Assembly: GCA_949358305.1 (NCBI GenBank)
Contig: OX442314.1
Coordinates: forward strand, 2,235,087 to 2,299,086
DNA length: 64,000 nt
Origin: Strigamia acuminata
Taxonomy: Eukaryota; Arthropoda; Chilopoda; Geophilomorpha; Linotaeniidae
Reading direction: 5' to 3'
In this document: piece after piece, positions 10,206 to 20,779 of the stretch
How positions within the stretch are numbered: position 1 is the stretch's first letter
Layout of the letters: every line of letters begins with the position of its first letter
The notes under the pieces: generated by a model
Told to the model about the DNA's origin: nothing
The model's input: only the letters and a program-made list of their open reading frames with translations
The model's database searches: none
Position numbers and translations under genes: made by a program

Positions 10206-11589
10206 GCTTTTATTATTCGAGATTTATCGAAGAGAATAAAAGGATAAGAGACAAGGAAAGTCATACAATAATAATGCGCTATGCGCAAAAACTATACAAA
10301 TTCTCAAAAAATAAATTAAATAAATTAAACAACAAAAAAGAATGATGCGCGCCTGCGCAAAGACTTAACAACTTTGTCAAAAATAATGCACGTGGTGCAA
10401 AAACTTAACAACTTTGTCAAAATAATAAACAAAAGTTAAACAATACCAAATTAAATATCAAAAATCAATTAGATTATTAGAGACAGAGAATTAATAAATC
10501 ACCATGGCTTTTGAAAATAAATTTAAACTAAGATTTTTGTAAAGTCACAATGGTAAATTTTAAATCATTCTACTCGAAATCACAAGACGAACAGGGACGA
10601 CACAAGGAGGGCGAACACTAAACCTAAAGGGGCCGACGATACCTAGGACGGACGAGAGTCTATACACTTTACCCAAACAATTTATAAAATAAAAATTTTA
10701 AACACTTTTACTTTTTTGTATAAACAAACTTCTGCTTTCTGTATAAAAATCATCGAATAAACAATTTTAAATTAAACAAAAATAAAGAGCCGACACATGA
10801 GAATTATCAAGAATCAGGTTGGGATTTATTAATATCAAATTGGGTATTTATGTTATGGTAGGATGCGCGTAATTGCGCAAAACAAATACAAAATAAAGGT
10901 AAGGTACAAAATTATGCAACCTGCATAAGGTAAGTATGATTTCAGATTAATTAGGAACTTTTAAATGGATGCGCGAACTTTGCGCAAGGATAATTTAGGT
11001 TATTAATTCTATGAATGAAATGGAAAATAGAAACATATAAAATATTATAAAACATAACAAATACCCGCGCGCACAATACTACTCGTATTGCCACGGAATT
11101 AAATATGTTGATCAGAAGATATCACAAAATTAAATGAAGGGTCAAAAAAGTATCACAATAATCTTGATTAAATGCTAAATAATTAAAGAAAAATATTCAT
11201 TAAATAAATTTAAACATTGAATACTAACTTGGATCATTCCAGAATAATTGCGCTAAAATAAAGGTTAACTGAAATCAAATGAAATTAAATTCAAAATTAA
11301 ATAGAATTAAATTCCTAATCTTTAGGACGATTGTTATAATTAAATGAAGGTAATTCTGGAATGATTATAGCACAAAAAAAATATCAAAATCATTAAACTA
11401 GAATAAATATTTCAATAATATGACTAGAAAATTATCGAAATCATAATTGCACTTAAATAAAATATAATTGTAGTACTAAAAATCTAATTGTCCGATTCTA
11501 AAGCACTAAAAACGTAAAAATAATTAAATAAAATATAAATTATCAGTGAGGATTATCACAATAGAAAACTTGCGCAAAAATAATAACAT
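10206..11589 (-). other. Long 3' non-coding region of the Gypsy element
   Basis: About 1.4 kb of A/T-rich DNA without sizeable ORFs, between the last short ORF and the polypurine tract. It is studded with GCGCA motifs, often as close pairs (for example near 10,276/10,282, 10,346/10,354, 10,863/10,874 and 10,973/10,981). This suggests a regulatory or packaging region rather than decayed coding sequence. Confidence 0.6.
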
Positions 11590-11952
11590 TTATGATGAAA
11601 CACTAATAATAATTATTTGTTCTTCAAATCGACACATTACCGCTGCCCAAGCTCGTTCCATCAAGTCCTCCAACTCGAGAGATGTTTTACGGAGCGCCTC
11701 ATCAATGGAATCGCATGGCGGAACGGAAAAATGATGAAGATTTAAAGATGATAAAGTTTTGTGGATACCATGTAGATATTGGAATGCAGGCCGGCCCAAA
11801 CTCAACGCACAAATGCGGAGATGTTTTATTAGGGCATTTACCAGAGATCCACGATCTGGCGGCGCATTTTGGACACAATTAGAGATGAAAATATGATGAA
11901 AACACAAAATAATGATGAATGGTAGGTTGAAGTGCGCACAAAGTCTTCGCAA
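11590..11952 (-). CDS. Small ORF with signal-like N terminus, Gypsy 3' region
   Basis: A 120-codon minus-strand frame between ORF3 and the 3' LTR. It begins with a hydrophobic stretch (FNLPFIIILCFHHIFIS) that could be a signal peptide or membrane anchor. A short amphipathic segment follows near the end (DEALRKTSLELEDLMERAW). No family is recognised. Part of its sequence recurs, weakly, at 11,960-12,030, which suggests an old internal duplication. It could be an exon joined to ORF3 by splicing, a small independent protein, or chance. Confidence 0.3.
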   Translation of the reverse strand: MRRLCAHFNLPFIIILCFHHIFISNCVQNAPPDRGSLVNALIKHLRICALSLGRPAFQYLHGIHKTLSSLNLHHFSVPPCDSIDEALRKTSLELEDLMERAWAAVMCRFEEQIIIISVSS

Positions 11953-12088
11953 ATCACCAGGATCCTCGTATCAAGTCCTTCAACTCAACGCCGAAGCGGA
12001 GGAATTTTACGAAACGCCCATTGATGTGATCTCCTGACTTCAATTTGCAAAAAACTTGCGCACACAAAGTCACGTTTAGGATTGTTGT

Positions 12089-14431
12089 TCACTCGAATTC
12101 CAAGGTTTGACGATGTTGAGGATCTCGGAAATAGATTAGCATATTAAATGCCACTTCTACCACAACACGTCGCGCATCTTGGAATGAACGTGCGCCCTGC
12201 CGATTTATCTCGAAAAGACAGTGAGCCAAAAAATATTCTCCATACCTCCGGTAGAGAAGATGCAACAATGGATCAGCCTCCGAACGAAGCATATGCAAGT
12301 CCGCAATGGCTAAAGATCGGAGAAGCTGTCGCTGAGCCCGAATCGACATATCAAATTGGAGACATCCTCGTTCTCCCTCAGCAAAGTTACAACGAATCGT
12401 GGTGGGAGGCATCAAGCTTGGAAGAAGTTCCAAAGTTATGAATGGTTGGGTTGCATCCCACTCACCTCGTCTTGTGCGTGGGGCAGGAGGCAGGAACACG
12501 TATCGATAAACAGTCGAACACCGTATTTCGCGCAATTCGGTTAAACGGGTCCGCTCTCGATTTCGTCTGAATTCCTCCTCACTAGCCTCCTCCACGGCTC
12601 GTCTATCTGCCCAATGTCGCTCGCCGAGTCGTTCTATCTCCATCTCATATCTTCGCATATATTCCAGATTTCGTCGCTCGTCGCCTCCCCTTCTATCTAC
12701 GTGATGTCGGTCGGCGAGTTGTTTCCTCTCCATTTCATACCTTCTTCGGTATTCCGGATTTTGTCGTTCGTCGCCTCCCTCACGTTGCTCACGTCGCCTT
12801 AGAACCTGGTGAAGCACTTGGGAGACCTCCTCATGCATTACCCATATTAATAACTCCAGCGCATTTACGCGGTCGTAAAGGTCACATTGACTCAAGCGAT
12901 GCTGAATCTGGTTGGACATGGTACGTATGCGTAGAAGCATTTCGTTAAATACTTCTTGAAAATCGGCTTGTAGGATATTAAAATCACGGTCCATCATAAA
13001 ATTTATCAAAGTTATCCAACCTCGACGCTCCATATAGAATCTGGATGGTGAGGAATGCACATCTTGCGCATATACATTTACCTCATATCGGTTCAATAAT
13101 TCGTAAATAACTTCAAACGTATGCACCGGTTTTGTGCTAATTCCAGACCTGTCTGTGAATAAATCACAATGAGTAGCTGACGTAGTTGTTGATGTACCAT
13201 CGCCCAGCTGGGGTTGCGCTGATTCTAAATGCGACCCTGTCAAGTATAGTCGATCAGAAATAGTTACTGTGCTGTTAGGGGGTATAGTTGCGCTGGTGTT
13301 TCCCGGGGGTGCATTTGGTACAACTCGAAAATGAGATATAAGGACAGGAATTTTGGATTTTTGCGAAGTCTCACGAGGTACAATCTTTACTGTTGCTCGC
13401 CTACTCAGTTCACCTGAGACTGGTCTTCTGGTTGGGGATTGTGGCAAATTGACTGTACGCGGATCCCTTGCTTTCTTCTCAGGTCCTTGCGCATTTATAA
13501 CTTGATCAGGAGGTGTCTCGATGATTACCTCATTGATTGATCCTAATAATGGCGGAGTAGTACTCAACTCGGATCCACAGTCTCGCACTGGCGGCGTGCT
13601 GGCCCGTTCCCGCTCAATCTCCTCGTTTTCCTGTTCTATCCTTCCGTCTGATACTGCACTGTCGCATTCACAACATAAATTCAAAGTCAAATCCGGGGAT
13701 GCAGGTGTCAGGCTAGGTTGCGCTTCAAACCGCGACGAGGCGCTTGCAAATAACGCATCATCGTCACCACTGCTCCAGCTATCATCAGATTCGACTGGCA
13801 AATCCGACAAATGCGCAACAGCCCGCGCAATAGCCTCTTGAACCTGGTGTACATTACCATCGAGGGTTTCCTGAAGAGATGAAATAACTTCTCGTCCCAT
13901 TATTGCACGCGTCGACGACTGCTCACGATGTAATGGGTCCTCAGCCGGTGAATCAAGAAGTTGGGCGATGTTGGTACCAGGGTAAATCCATTGTCGAAGA
14001 TTAATATGACTTGTCTGCGCCAATCGTCGCGCACGCTGCCAATACCAGCGGTGTACCGTCTCAAATCGCAGAATTGAAGCCGGACTTCCGTTGAGCGACC
14101 TAAACGGCGGAAATGTAACGCCGCCAATATTTATGTTGTCTTGCCTGCGTCGACGTAACACCCATCCAAAAATCTGTCTCATCCAAACCGCGAATAAATC
14201 CCTCGGCAAGTCGCCATTCCCGTTGCACGCTCGACAGGTGAGAGCGGCTCGCGGCGGGTCCTCCTCCATACCATGGCCTGAGCAGACCGGGCATATCTCG
14301 TGGCTCGGAAAACCCGTACCGAATGCTTCTACAAAAGGTTCCTCGTCCCGATTGGAAGCCATGTTGGTTTCAATATTCGTTGGGAATATAATGCGCCTAA
14401 GTTGGTGGAGGTAATGCTTATATAAATACAC
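12089..14431 (-). CDS. Gypsy ORF3: accessory protein with paired CxxCxGxG zinc motifs
   Basis: A 780-codon frame downstream of pol, in the slot that env occupies in errantiviruses. Residues 47-54 read CPVCSGHG and residues 66-73 read CRACNGNG. This is a two-motif CxxCxGxG arrangement like half of the DnaJ cysteine-rich zinc domain. The middle (about 210-400) is Ser/Thr/Pro-rich and probably disordered. Around residues 550-625 a highly charged Arg/Glu segment holds a roughly 30-residue unit twice (GGDERQNPEY..RYEME..RH and GGDERRNLEY..RYEME..RH), likely a coiled coil. The C-terminal 130 residues look globular. No signal peptide or membrane segment is visible, so I do not call it an envelope. 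Translation may start at Met1 or at Met24 (MASNRDEEP). It could be a zinc-binding RNA- or protein-binding accessory factor; the function is unknown. Confidence 0.75.
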   Translation of the reverse strand: MYLYKHYLHQLRRIIFPTNIETNMASNRDEEPFVEAFGTGFPSHEICPVCSGHGMEEDPPRAALTCRACNGNGDLPRDLFAVWMRQIFGWVLRRRRQDNINIGGVTFPPFRSLNGSPASILRFETVHRWYWQRARRLAQTSHINLRQWIYPGTNIAQLLDSPAEDPLHREQSSTRAIMGREVISSLQETLDGNVHQVQEAIARAVAHLSDLPVESDDSWSSGDDDALFASASSRFEAQPSLTPASPDLTLNLCCECDSAVSDGRIEQENEEIERERASTPPVRDCGSELSTTPPLLGSINEVIIETPPDQVINAQGPEKKARDPRTVNLPQSPTRRPVSGELSRRATVKIVPRETSQKSKIPVLISHFRVVPNAPPGNTSATIPPNSTVTISDRLYLTGSHLESAQPQLGDGTSTTTSATHCDLFTDRSGISTKPVHTFEVIYELLNRYEVNVYAQDVHSSPSRFYMERRGWITLINFMMDRDFNILQADFQEVFNEMLLRIRTMSNQIQHRLSQCDLYDRVNALELLIWVMHEEVSQVLHQVLRRREQREGGDERQNPEYRRRYEMERKQLADRHHVDRRGGDERRNLEYMRRYEMEIERLGERHWADRRAVEEASEEEFRRNRERTRLTELREIRCSTVYRYVFLPPAPRTRRGEWDATQPFITLELLPSLMPPTTIRCNFAEGERGCLQFDMSIRAQRQLLRSLAIADLHMLRSEADPLLHLLYRRYGEYFLAHCLFEINRQGARSFQDARRVVVEVAFNMLIYFRDPQHRQTLEFE

Positions 14432-15172
14432 AGAACAAATAATACGTTTGACAAACGATACTCACAATTACGACGCGCAACAACACGAACGCGCACAGAA
14501 CGAAACAAACAACGAAGACTAAAGAATATTCCCCGGAATGTAACGAGTCATAAAACTTTGCTTCGAGAAGCTTCGATGAACGATTGAAAACTCGCACATG
14601 TAATAAAGTCGGGTTCGAGGTTAAACACTAACTAATTGCAATTGAAGGGCGACATTCAGTGTTGGAATTCGGAAGTTAGCGAAGGTTGTCTTCGCTCAAA
14701 ACTCTTGTTTTAAAGTGATTAAATAAGGATGGTGAGATAAACAAGTAATAATTCAGAACACAGAATATTAATTTAAATAAAGTGCGCATAAATTATATTG
14801 ATTGAATAATTTAAATGAATTGTGGAAATAGCCACGTGCTATTGTTTAGAGGTTAATTGGCATTGCGCACTCTGGTGACGGACATAGTCCCTGATTGAAA
14901 TGGACTTAGCCATTTTCGAGTGACCGAATATGAACATAAAATACATAACACAAAACATTAAATATAAAATATAAAGAAAACATAAAATAACATAAAACAT
15001 AAAAATTTAGGATGAATAAATTTAAAATAAAGGGAAAAATAGTTTTTAAACAAAATAGGTAGTAAAGATAGATTTACACCGGATTACACTTGGTTTTTTT
15101 TTTTTTTTTTTTTGTTGTTTCGTTTGTGTTTTCCCTTTTTTTTTTTTATTTAGCTTAAAAAATAGAAGAAAA
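14432..15172 (-). other. Spacer between pol and ORF3
   Basis: About 740 bp without a long ORF. It contains a T-tract near 15,090-15,115 and 15,136-15,150 (A-tracts on the coding strand) and TGCGCA sites at 14,783 and 14,864. It may hold a splice acceptor or promoter for ORF3, but none can be singled out. Confidence 0.5.
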
Positions 15173-18100
15173 TTACTTAAATGAAAGAAAATAGGCAGAA
15201 AAAATATCTAAAGTGTTGACAGCAAAAATTTCAACATGTTTATCAATAATTTCAACGTCTTTTAAAGTTAAAAAGTTGGCCTCGGCAAAAAACCAATGTC
15301 GCAATTCCACGACATTATAAGGCTGGGTTTTTTGGCCGTTTTCATCCATTAGGATTACTGTATTGGGGCCCACCAATCTGTGTATAATATATACACCTTC
15401 AGTCCGTTGGCGTAAACCTGCTGCGAATTGTTTATCGGCAGATGAAGGTTGCCGATTGCGCAAAGTTACCCAGTCGCCAGGACGGAAGTCATGGGGGCGC
15501 CGTTTTAAATCGAACCATTTTTTGTGTCGAATTTGGGACTCGCGCAAGTTGTTAATCGCGCTTTCTCGCATTCTACGCATATGTTCGTGCAAGTTTTCAG
15601 CTTCCACGGGCGGCAACGGTTCTCCGTCATCCGTGTCGCTATCCAGGTCGCCCGGAAATCGAGCTTCCTGGCCTGTTACCATTTTAAAGGGTGAATACTT
15701 TAAAGAAATTTGATACGCTGAATTAATCGCGAGCACGAAATAGCCAATGTTGACGTCCCATCTAGTATGGTCATCATCAATATATGCTAATATACAGTTC
15801 TTTAATGATTGGTTAAGCCTTTCCGCAATATTACCTTGCGGGTGGTATGCGGCGGTATATCTATTTATTGCGCCAAGTTGCTGGATTTGGCTACGAAATT
15901 CTGGTGAGCGAAAAGCAGGCGCATTATCGCTGATAATTATTTTGGGAAAACCCCATCTTTTGCAGAATTTCTGAATTTGTTTCACCGTAGTGGCTATATT
16001 TGAGTTTTCGGTTAGACGTACGTCTAACCATCGGCTAGCAGAGTCGACCATCACAAAGGCATAGCAATGTCCCTCTGTGGATCGAGGTTTCTTGCCGTAA
16101 TAGTCGATGTAGATAGCGGAGAAAAGACGGCGCGATCTGGACATTATCATTTTTCCATATGGGAGCCTGTTAAGGGGTTTAGCTCTTTGACACGCTTCGC
16201 AAACCTGTATCCATGTTCGAATATCTTCGCGCATTTTTGGCCAAAATACGCGCGATTTAATGCGATGGAGTGTTCGTTCTTGCCCCATATGTCCAACTAC
16301 GGGAGGATAGTGCATTGCGCGGAAATATCTTTCTCTGAGTTCAAATGGGAGATATATTTGGCGCCTCTTTCTAATTTCATTAATATGGACAGGAGGGAAG
16401 CGACATAACATCTCTTTATACATGCCGAAATCTTGCGCGTCAGCCACAATTTTGGCAGCCTCATCTGGATCAAGTGGTAACATTTGGGCAGTTAAATAAA
16501 ATATCAACTCACGCGACCAGGGATCCTGTCTTTGCGCCGCAATGATTTCAGCAGCAGTAGGCAACAGCTCGAACGGAGGATGTTCGATTGGTGGATCGTG
16601 CTCCAATTCGGCTTGCTTCTCTGCTTCAGTCCTCGAATCTTCAATTACTGTCCTTTCCCGTCGCGGACGCAATCTCGATGGAGTTCTTCGCGCTGATGTT
16701 GGGGGCGCATAATAATTCCTCGTTGGTGGCGACATGTCACGAATGGGTCCAAAACTGTCTTCAGATGATGTAGAGTCAGAATCCGGGTCCGAAGTATATC
16801 CCTCTGGCCTCTGCTGTCCTGATGGTCCCGCCGCATCGTCATACATCACTGGTTCAGAATGTTGACGCGGAGAAATAATAGGAAAATCAGTGATAGGAAT
16901 TGAAGGAGTTGGGGAAGGAGTTGGTAAATTTGGAATTTCAGGAGAAGGTTTAGTAGTAGGCCTTCGGTGGCTATCAGGTTGAATTATTGGTGCGGGGACT
17001 CCAGTGATTCGACGGAAATTTCGTCGTATTTTATCCACCAAAGTTCCAGGTGTCGGCAATTGTGATGGTGCCGAAGCAGTCTTTTTTCTAAAACTAGACG
17101 GATTTATTGGCGCAGGAATTCTGGTTGGAATAATTGCCGAAGGAGGAATGGAACTAGGAATAGGAGTGGATATTGGAGTTGCAGGAGGGGTAGGAATAGG
17201 TAAGGGTGGTGGAATTAAAACTGATTTAGATTTGGGTTTCACCACATGGGAAGGAATAGCGGATTTACGTCGCACTGCCTTCAACTTTCCTACTTGCTGT
17301 GATTTCAATAACTTTGGAAATGTCCACTTTTTAATAGTTCCCGCATACCTGGGTGGTAGCCATGGTGGTGTTTTAGGAATCAAAGATGGATCCTTTAATC
17401 TAGCCCGAGTTCGTGTGGCTATTGCTCGTTTAGCATGAGGAGATAAAATTGGTACAATATCAATTTTACGTGGTCTTCCTCGTTTCTTTATCAGAATTGG
17501 GATTAAAGAGCGCTGTCGGCGGGTTCGTAAAGGCACTGAAACACGAACTGGTGATAAATTAGGAGTTTTTACTTGTGAGGTTGGTTGCGCAACTGGAACT
17601 GATGCAACCGGAGGGATTGTAACCGGCGGTGCCCTCGTTGGAGGAGTAGCTACGCCAGTAGAAGATGGAATTTGCGCACCTGAAGTCGGCGCATTTCCAG
17701 TCACTTTCTCTTTACCAGTAGGTCGAGGAATAAGAGATTTTTTCTTATTTTTCTTCTTAGTCGGTAAAGAAGCTGCAATGAGAGGCACTTTTTTGAATTT
17801 AGATTTAAATAACTTTCGAAACTGCAAATTAATGTCTTTTGGCAATTCCTTGATGATATTGAGTGCCGGCCACTCGTTGCAATCATCAAAATAGGCAAGG
17901 TAGCACGCCTCGTCGACCTCCGGGCTATCATCCTCATCGTCGACTTCAGGTGGGTCGACAGGAGCTCGACTCAGTGCATCCGCTACCTTATTTTTGCATC
18001 CTGAACAGTGCAAAAATGTGAATTTATAATCACTCAACGATAATACCCAACGGGCCAAACGTCCAGTTGGTTCCCTTTGCTGAAATAACCACTTAAGAGA

Positions 18101-20779
18101 TTGATGGTCGCTCTCGAGGTAGAATGGCATCATCTCGAGGTATGCACGAAAGCGTTTGACACCCCAAACCGCGGCCAAACATTCGATTTCGGTTACTTTA
18201 TAGTTCTTTTCAGCGCTGTTTAATGCGCGAGAGGCAAATGCGATTGGAATTCTCACACCTTCATCGTTAAGTTGCATTAAAGCAGCACCTAATCCAGAAT
18301 AACTAGCATCGGTCTGCAGTATAAATGGTTTTTTCCAACTGGGAAAACGTCTTTTCAGTGTTGGTATCGCAATCTGGTCTTTCAGATATTCGAACGCTGA
18401 TTGCTGCGCATCTGTCCAAATCCAAGTTGCGTCCTTTTTAAGCAATGGTCGGAAAACTTCGCTAATTTTGGAAAAATTTGCAATGAATGATTGGTAATAA
18501 CCTACCATGCCTTTAAATCGTTGTAATTCGCGCAAATTGGTTGGCGCGGGATAATTTTGAATAGCAACCACTTTCTTTGGATTTGGTGTAATCTGGCCAG
18601 ATTCCACTATGTGTCCCAAAACCTCGAGTCTTTTTTGACAAAGCTCAGTTTTGTTGGCGTTCATGGTGAATCCAGCGTTGAACAATTCCTCTAAAACGAG
18701 GCGCAAATGTTGCACGTGTTCCTCGAAAGTTCGGCTAAAAATAATCACGTCATCAATATACACAAATACAAATTTGTAAAGATACTTTGCAAGAGTCTTA
18801 TTCATCGCTCGTTGGAGGGTAGCGGGTCCGTTGATAGGTCCGAAAGGCATGCGCACATATTCGAATAAACCTCGATGTGTTATAAAAGCTAAATACCGTT
18901 CGTCACCTTTGCGCACGCCGATCTGATGGAAAGCTTCGCGTCCGTCGATTATCGAAAACCAATGCGCACCTCCCAAATATGCAAAGATGTTATCAATGTC
19001 CGGAAGGGGGTAAACGTCCGGAATTGTTTGCGCATTAATGGGGCGAAAATCCATAGCAGTTCTCCATTCACCTGTCTTCTTGGGTACGACGACTGGAGCA
19101 ACAGCGCAATCACTTTGGGATCGCCGAATAATACCTTGCTGCAGCTTTTTGTCGATATATTTATCAATTATCGCCTTTTTCGCAGGGTTCACCGGGCGCA
19201 CAGGGACATGAATTGGACGAAAATCCGGTTTCAGGTTCACCTCGTACTCGGTGTTATTACATAAACCAATTTCTTCGCGAAAGATTTGCGAAATGGGCTG
19301 CAATGTTTTGATTAATAGTTTTATCTGTGGCACTGTCAATTGGTTCCACAACTGGTGGTAAATCCAATCTAAATCGGTCGGATCTCCACTAGGTTGGTAC
19401 TGCAAAAAATTAATGTCATTAATGTTCATTTTAGAGTTATTCCCACCATTGTCAGGTTGCGCAATCGAAAAGATGTTGATTTTCGACTCCTTCTTGGCAT
19501 TGATGTCTTTAGCACGTTGCGCAACGAGTTGTTTGGCAATTGGACGAATAACATTGATTTTTCGTCGTAAACGTCGTAATCGTCGGAACTGACTCAAAGT
19601 TAATTTACGTAAAATTGTCTTTTTTAAATTGGAGGAAATTTTAGAAGTTTCTTTCCTCTTTGGGGACCAAATATTCGACCATTTGCGTTGCGCACGATGT
19701 CGAACTTGTTTAACTCGATACTGCGCATCGTCATGTGGATACTCGAATATTTCTTGTTGCAAGGGTCTATGCGCCAGGAGGAGGCAGTTAATTTCACTCA
19801 CCGGATCCGGTTTCCTTAGTATTTTCGTCGGAACGATCTCACTAATGGCCGCCGGTGGGTTGGATGGATCCTGCGTTTCTTCCGGCGCAAATGGCAAAAC
19901 CAGAATTGACTCTGACTTTTTTGCTTCTTCATAAGTCATGAATTTGCGAATCTCATTTGAGCCCACCATGCTCCACTGTTGTCTCGCATGGTCGATGTCG
20001 ATTCCGGCCGCTGTGCAGAAATCACGTCCAAGGAGCATATCCATTTTGGCATCGGGTAAAACCATGCAAATGAATTTTATTATGCCTATTGGGGCGCGCA
20101 AAGCGAGCTGCATCGATTTGGTGGAATCCACTATGTCACCAGACGCGACCTGCACCCGCTCGTGGAGATTCACAAAGTCCAAACCCATTTTTTCGTGTAG
20201 TTGTTGGAACACGTCCTCACTCATTACACACGTTTGTGCGCCTGAGTCTAGAAGCGCAGTACAAGCTACATTAGCCCAGGAAATCTTTACGCAAGGTGCT
20301 TTCTTGCACAAACGATCCCCGCGCGTTATCTCAATGATGGGTTCTTGAGTTTCTTTAAGTTCCTCTGGCGTTAACATTACGAAAGATACCTTCATAGGAG
20401 AGATCACTTCCTTTGGAGCCTCAGTCGTTGTTGCACTGGAAGTAGACTTAATTATTGGTAAAGTTTTAGTAATTTTACTCACTATTGTCACTTTCGGGTT
20501 TTTCTTCGAAATTACAGGTTGCAAATCTGTTAATTTCGGCAATTCGTCCTTTACAGCTTCAGGAACGGCAGTCTGCAGATCTGACGCCTTTGTAGCTGAG
20601 GTGATGATGGAAGATGATGAAGAAATAACACTACTTACAGGTTTATACTCTGAAAGAGTAATAACAGTAGGAGATGTTGTTAAATTAACCTGTGAAGGAT
20701 CGTCCTCTTTCAAGTTAATTAAAGGTGAAGCGCGTCGTTTGGATTTCAGACGTTTTGCGCGAAGGGCCGGTCGACTCAT
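15173..20779 (-). CDS. pol: Gypsy Pol polyprotein (protease, RT, RNase H, integrase), 1,868 aa
   Basis: An intact minus-strand ORF. In order: a Ser/Thr/Lys-rich leader (1-150); an aspartic protease with LLDSGAQTC (about 176-184) and LLGRDF; reverse transcriptase with EWRTAMDFRPIN and the catalytic FVYIDDV (near 675); RNase H with LQTDASYSGLG (about 820) and NKVADALSRAP (about 930). Then comes a roughly 530-residue Pro/Ser/Thr/Lys-rich segment. After it is integrase with the HHCC motif (GHMGQERTLH..CEACQRAK, about 1,490-1,525) and the catalytic D (YIDYYG), D (ISDNAPAF) and E (NIAERLNQ). A C-terminal part with FRPGDWVTLRNRQ follows. All catalytic residues are present. The start codon overlaps the gag stop as ATGA. 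The usual Gypsy RNase H-integrase spacing is far shorter, so this linker is exceptional. Confidence 0.95.
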   Translation of the reverse strand: MSRPALRAKRLKSKRRASPLINLKEDDPSQVNLTTSPTVITLSEYKPVSSVISSSSSIITSATKASDLQTAVPEAVKDELPKLTDLQPVISKKNPKVTIVSKITKTLPIIKSTSSATTTEAPKEVISPMKVSFVMLTPEELKETQEPIIEITRGDRLCKKAPCVKISWANVACTALLDSGAQTCVMSEDVFQQLHEKMGLDFVNLHERVQVASGDIVDSTKSMQLALRAPIGIIKFICMVLPDAKMDMLLGRDFCTAAGIDIDHARQQWSMVGSNEIRKFMTYEEAKKSESILVLPFAPEETQDPSNPPAAISEIVPTKILRKPDPVSEINCLLLAHRPLQQEIFEYPHDDAQYRVKQVRHRAQRKWSNIWSPKRKETSKISSNLKKTILRKLTLSQFRRLRRLRRKINVIRPIAKQLVAQRAKDINAKKESKINIFSIAQPDNGGNNSKMNINDINFLQYQPSGDPTDLDWIYHQLWNQLTVPQIKLLIKTLQPISQIFREEIGLCNNTEYEVNLKPDFRPIHVPVRPVNPAKKAIIDKYIDKKLQQGIIRRSQSDCAVAPVVVPKKTGEWRTAMDFRPINAQTIPDVYPLPDIDNIFAYLGGAHWFSIIDGREAFHQIGVRKGDERYLAFITHRGLFEYVRMPFGPINGPATLQRAMNKTLAKYLYKFVFVYIDDVIIFSRTFEEHVQHLRLVLEELFNAGFTMNANKTELCQKRLEVLGHIVESGQITPNPKKVVAIQNYPAPTNLRELQRFKGMVGYYQSFIANFSKISEVFRPLLKKDATWIWTDAQQSAFEYLKDQIAIPTLKRRFPSWKKPFILQTDASYSGLGAALMQLNDEGVRIPIAFASRALNSAEKNYKVTEIECLAAVWGVKRFRAYLEMMPFYLESDHQSLKWLFQQREPTGRLARWVLSLSDYKFTFLHCSGCKNKVADALSRAPVDPPEVDDEDDSPEVDEACYLAYFDDCNEWPALNIIKELPKDINLQFRKLFKSKFKKVPLIAASLPTKKKNKKKSLIPRPTGKEKVTGNAPTSGAQIPSSTGVATPPTRAPPVTIPPVASVPVAQPTSQVKTPNLSPVRVSVPLRTRRQRSLIPILIKKRGRPRKIDIVPILSPHAKRAIATRTRARLKDPSLIPKTPPWLPPRYAGTIKKWTFPKLLKSQQVGKLKAVRRKSAIPSHVVKPKSKSVLIPPPLPIPTPPATPISTPIPSSIPPSAIIPTRIPAPINPSSFRKKTASAPSQLPTPGTLVDKIRRNFRRITGVPAPIIQPDSHRRPTTKPSPEIPNLPTPSPTPSIPITDFPIISPRQHSEPVMYDDAAGPSGQQRPEGYTSDPDSDSTSSEDSFGPIRDMSPPTRNYYAPPTSARRTPSRLRPRRERTVIEDSRTEAEKQAELEHDPPIEHPPFELLPTAAEIIAAQRQDPWSRELIFYLTAQMLPLDPDEAAKIVADAQDFGMYKEMLCRFPPVHINEIRKRRQIYLPFELRERYFRAMHYPPVVGHMGQERTLHRIKSRVFWPKMREDIRTWIQVCEACQRAKPLNRLPYGKMIMSRSRRLFSAIYIDYYGKKPRSTEGHCYAFVMVDSASRWLDVRLTENSNIATTVKQIQKFCKRWGFPKIIISDNAPAFRSPEFRSQIQQLGAINRYTAAYHPQGNIAERLNQSLKNCILAYIDDDHTRWDVNIGYFVLAINSAYQISLKYSPFKMVTGQEARFPGDLDSDTDDGEPLPPVEAENLHEHMRRMRESAINNLRESQIRHKKWFDLKRRPHDFRPGDWVTLRNRQPSSADKQFAAGLRQRTEGVYIIHRLVGPNTVILMDENGQKTQPYNVVELRHWFFAEANFLTLKDVEIIDKHVEIFAVNTLDIFSAYFLSFK

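Noticed and set aside
12089-14431. ORF3 as an envelope glycoprotein
   Set aside because: No signal peptide, furin-type site, fusion peptide or membrane anchor is visible. Position alone is not enough.
12089-14431. ORF3 as a captured DnaJ chaperone
   Set aside because: Only two CxxCxGxG-type motifs are present and there is no J domain with HPD. The similarity is limited to the zinc motif.
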